7,369 nucleotides of DNA from Methanosarcinales archaeon. GTDB taxonomy: Archaea > Halobacteriota > Methanosarcinia > Methanotrichales > Methanotrichaceae. The stretch spans positions 1 through 7,369 of the forward strand of contig JAAEEW010000110.1 of the NCBI GenBank assembly GCA_013415595.1, given 5' to 3'. Below are positions 5,098 through 7,369 of the stretch, piece by piece; position 1 is the stretch's first letter, and each line of letters starts with the position of its first letter. The notes below the pieces were generated by a model. It was not told where the DNA came from and did no database searches. It saw nothing but the letters and a program-made list of their open reading frames with translations. The position numbers and the translations under genes were made by a program.

Positions 5098-6336
5098 ATG
5101 GATTTTGCCGATAAAAGAGTTCTGATAACCGGAATAAGCGGTTTTGTGGGCTCCCAGATGGCCAGGCGCCTGGTCGATCAGGGTGCGCAGGTCCACGGCC
5201 TGCTCCGCAGGCGGGCAGACGGCATGGCCCCCCACAACCTGGTCCGGCTGGGGGTATCCCAGCAGGTCAACCTGATCGAGGGGGACCTGGAGAACATCTC
5301 CAGCATTGGAAACGCCCTGTCTGCCAGCGACCCGGATGTGGTGTTTCACCTGGCCGCCCAGTCCTTCGTGCCCCGGTCATTCTCCAATCCGGTGGAGACC
5401 ATGAGCTGCAACTGCGAAGGGACCGCCAACCTCCTGGAGGCCATCCGCATGAAGGACGTGGACCCGGTGGTGATCTTCGCCGGAAGCAGCGAGGAGTACG
5501 GCCTGGTGCTCTCCTCCACCCTTCAGTACGAGAGGGCCCTGGAGAAGTACGGGACGGTCTTTCCCGGACCGGTGCAGATGCCGGAGGTGCCCATAGCGGA
5601 GACCAATCCCCTGCGGCCCATGTCCCCTTACGCCGTGAGCAAGGTCTACGGCGACTTTTTGATGAGGAACTACTGGCACTCCTACGGGGTCAAGGCCGTG
5701 GTCTCCCGGGCCTTCAACCATGAAGGGGCCGGACGGGGCAACATGTTCGTCACCTCGGTGGCCACCAACCAGGTGATGCAGCTCAAGTACGGCGAGACCG
5801 ACTCCATCACCATCGGAAACGTCAACGCCTTCCGGGACTGGAGCCATGTGGATGACGTCATCGACGGCTACCTGCTCCTGGCGGAGAAGGGCGGCCGGGG
5901 CGACGTCTACAACCAGGGCTCCAGGCGGACCAACTCGGTCATGACCTACCTGCTGATGAGCCTTGACGACGCCGGCTTCCCGGTGGACCGCATCGAGACC
6001 CTGGAGGGTGAGAAGGCGGTGGACGACCCCCTGGAGCCGGACGGGTCGGAGATCTTCGGCATCAAGTTTGAGAAGAGCAGAGTCGACGACCTGCTCTTGC
6101 GGGGGGAGCTGGAGTTCACCCTGCAGGACCGGGGAGTGGCCGTTGCCTCCGGGCAGGATAGGATCAAAATAACCTTCGATCCCCAGCGCTTCAGGCCGGC
6201 AGAGGTGCCCATACTGCTCTCGGATACCGGCAAGATCGAGTCCCTGGGATTCAGGGTCCGCCACCCGCTAAAGGACATAATCCGGGATCAGCTCGACCAC
6301 TACCTCTCCGAGAAGGAGCGCAAGGGGTCCTATTGA
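5098..6336 (+). CDS. GDP-mannose 4,6-dehydratase-like SDR
   Basis: A 412-residue extended SDR. GDP-mannose 4,6-dehydratases make GDP-4-keto-6-deoxymannose, the precursor of GDP-rhamnose, GDP-fucose and related sugars. Supporting motifs are ITGISGFVGS (10-19, cofactor loop), GLLRRR (34-39), HLAAQSFV (84-91), AGSSEEYG (128-135, placing catalytic Ser/Glu), SPYAVSK (176-182, Y178 and K182), RAFNHEGAGRGNMFVT (204-219, the NHE signature), GNVNAFRDWSHVDDV (240-254) and DPQRFRPAEVPILLSD (361-376). It is longer than the usual 340-370 residues. Extra material lies at about 137-165 before the active-site helix and about 300-355 before the RPAEV block. The start ATG is four bases after the preceding stop; the Shine-Dalgarno is weak (GTGAT), so coupling is likely. 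Another NDP-hexose 4,6-dehydratase activity cannot be excluded. Confidence 0.85.
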   Translation: MDFADKRVLITGISGFVGSQMARRLVDQGAQVHGLLRRRADGMAPHNLVRLGVSQQVNLIEGDLENISSIGNALSASDPDVVFHLAAQSFVPRSFSNPVETMSCNCEGTANLLEAIRMKDVDPVVIFAGSSEEYGLVLSSTLQYERALEKYGTVFPGPVQMPEVPIAETNPLRPMSPYAVSKVYGDFLMRNYWHSYGVKAVVSRAFNHEGAGRGNMFVTSVATNQVMQLKYGETDSITIGNVNAFRDWSHVDDVIDGYLLLAEKGGRGDVYNQGSRRTNSVMTYLLMSLDDAGFPVDRIETLEGEKAVDDPLEPDGSEIFGIKFEKSRVDDLLLRGELEFTLQDRGVAVASGQDRIKITFDPQRFRPAEVPILLSDTGKIESLGFRVRHPLKDIIRDQLDHYLSEKERKGSY

Positions 6337-7369
6337 GAATCGCCATATTCCTGGACTACATCGGGGCCATCGGCGGCGGCGAGAGGGTGGCCCTGATGCT
6401 GGCCCGGGCCCTGCAGGCGGACCTGATAACCACCGATCTGGCCACAGATGCTGTGGACCGGCTGGGATACGGGGACGTAAGGATCGAAAGCCTGGGAAGC
6501 ACCATCAAGTTCCCGCCTTTGAAGCAGATCTCGGCATCCTGGATGTTCTTTGCCTGCGACTTCTCCGACCACTACGACTTCTTCATATTCTCCGGAAACT
6601 GGTCCCACTACGCCGCCCGCAGGCACCACCCCAACCTCTGGTACTGCTACACCCCGGTCCGGGCCTTCTACGACCTCCGGGAGCAGATGATCTCCCGGCA
6701 GCCAACCCCGGTGCATAGAGGCCTGGCCGCCCTGTGGATCGGCCTGCACCGCCGGATGGACCAGCGCTCGGTGCAGAACCTGGACCGGATCGTGGCCATC
6801 AGCTCCAACGTGCAAAGGCGCATCCAGGAGTACCACGGCCGCACCTCGACCATAATCTATCCGCCGGTGGACGCCGGCCGCTTCCGCTGGCGGGAGGATG
6901 GCGACTTCTGGCTCTCCGTCAACCGCATCTACCCGGAGAAGAGGATCGACCTGCAGTTCGAGGTGTTTCGGTCCCTGCCGGAGGAGAGGCTGGTGGTGGT
7001 GGGAGGCTATGCCTCCGGGGATCATGCCGCCCGCTACCACGACCATCTGGCAAATAACATACCCAAAAACGTGGAGATGATGGGGTCGGTATCCGAGGAG
7101 GAGCTGATCGACCTCTACGCCCGCTGCAAGGGCCTGATCTGCACGGCCGTGGATGAGGACTTCGGACTCACTCCGCTGGAAGCCATGGCCAGCGGAAAGC
7201 CGGTGGTGGCGGTGGACGAGGGAGGGTTCAGGGAGACGGTGGTCCACGGCCGGACAGGGATGCTGGTCAGGCCGGAGAGGGACGAGCTGGCCAGGGCGGT
7301 GAGAGAGGTGTCCCGGGACGGCATAAGCTATAAGGAGGCCTGCCAGGTCCGGGCCAGGGAGTTTGATAC
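6333..7369 (+). CDS. Glycosyltransferase family 4 (3'-partial, TTG start)
   Basis: An uninterrupted frame of 345 codons runs from TTG at 6333 through the window end. The TTG overlaps the stop of the previous gene (TTGA), is preceded by AAGGGG five bases upstream, and gives the natural N-terminus (M)RIAIFLDYIGAIGGGER. GT4 motifs are GGGER (14-18), WYCYTPVRAFYD (103-114, a block shared by many surface-glycan GT4 enzymes), AISSNV (155-160), IIYPPVD (174-180), VNRIYPEKRID (196-206), VGGYASGD (223-230) and DEDFGLTPLEAMASGKPVV (274-292) with E275-x7-E283. The usual family length implies that only some 10-30 residues are missing at the 3' end. It probably transfers a sugar, perhaps the one made by the two SDR enzymes before it, to a cell-surface glycan; donor and acceptor are inferred from context only. 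Confidence 0.92.
   Translation, partial: MRIAIFLDYIGAIGGGERVALMLARALQADLITTDLATDAVDRLGYGDVRIESLGSTIKFPPLKQISASWMFFACDFSDHYDFFIFSGNWSHYAARRHHPNLWYCYTPVRAFYDLREQMISRQPTPVHRGLAALWIGLHRRMDQRSVQNLDRIVAISSNVQRRIQEYHGRTSTIIYPPVDAGRFRWREDGDFWLSVNRIYPEKRIDLQFEVFRSLPEERLVVVGGYASGDHAARYHDHLANNIPKNVEMMGSVSEEELIDLYARCKGLICTAVDEDFGLTPLEAMASGKPVVAVDEGGFRETVVHGRTGMLVRPERDELARAVREVSRDGISYKEACQVRAREFD

Noticed and set aside
1..7369. CRISPR array, insertion sequence, toxin-antitoxin or phage-defence genes
   Set aside because: No regularly spaced repeats, transposase or nuclease motifs, or small toxin-like pairs were found on either strand; all substantial + strand frames are explained by glycan genes.

Overview
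The window is G+C-rich and looks archaeal, most likely from a methanogenic euryarchaeon. Three things point that way: TATA-like boxes sitting about 25 bases ahead of predicted transcript starts, T-rich stretches without strong hairpins acting as terminators, and a tRNA-Thr with no encoded CCA and a U discriminator. The species is inferred only loosely; a high-G+C Methanothrix-like or Methanomicrobiales-like genome would fit. All supported genes lie on the + strand.

Layout. Positions 1-1124 hold the 3' part of a GT4 (glycogen-synthase-like) glycosyltransferase whose start is upstream of the window. A noncoding stretch follows, with a T-run, a GC-rich foldable segment and a tRNA-Thr(GGU) gene at 1328-1402 with its own promoter and T-rich end. 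After an A/T-rich promoter region comes a two-gene unit: a membrane-anchored GT2 glycosyltransferase of the dolichyl-phosphate-sugar synthase type (1611-2759) and a GT4 glycosyltransferase (2756-3883), joined by an ATGA overlap. A 295-base gap with an 8-bp inverted repeat and a TATA-like box leads to a second unit: an extended-SDR nucleotide-sugar epimerase-like protein (4179-5093, apparently started by CTG), a GDP-mannose 4,6-dehydratase-like SDR (5098-6336), and a GT4 glycosyltransferase started by TTG (6333 to beyond the window end).

How they may work together (inference). The two SDR enzymes would prepare a modified, probably 6-deoxy, nucleotide sugar. The GT2 enzyme would load a sugar onto a lipid phosphate at the membrane. 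The GT4 enzymes would build a glycan for the S-layer, sheath, lipid or exopolysaccharide. No oligosaccharyltransferase, flippase or polymerase is visible, so the end product cannot be assigned.

I see no mobile element, CRISPR array or defence system, and no clearly new multi-gene system. The points most worth checking are the Arg replacing the SDR catalytic Lys, the CTG start with a strong Shine-Dalgarno, the inverted repeat ahead of the second unit, and the foldable segment before the tRNA.
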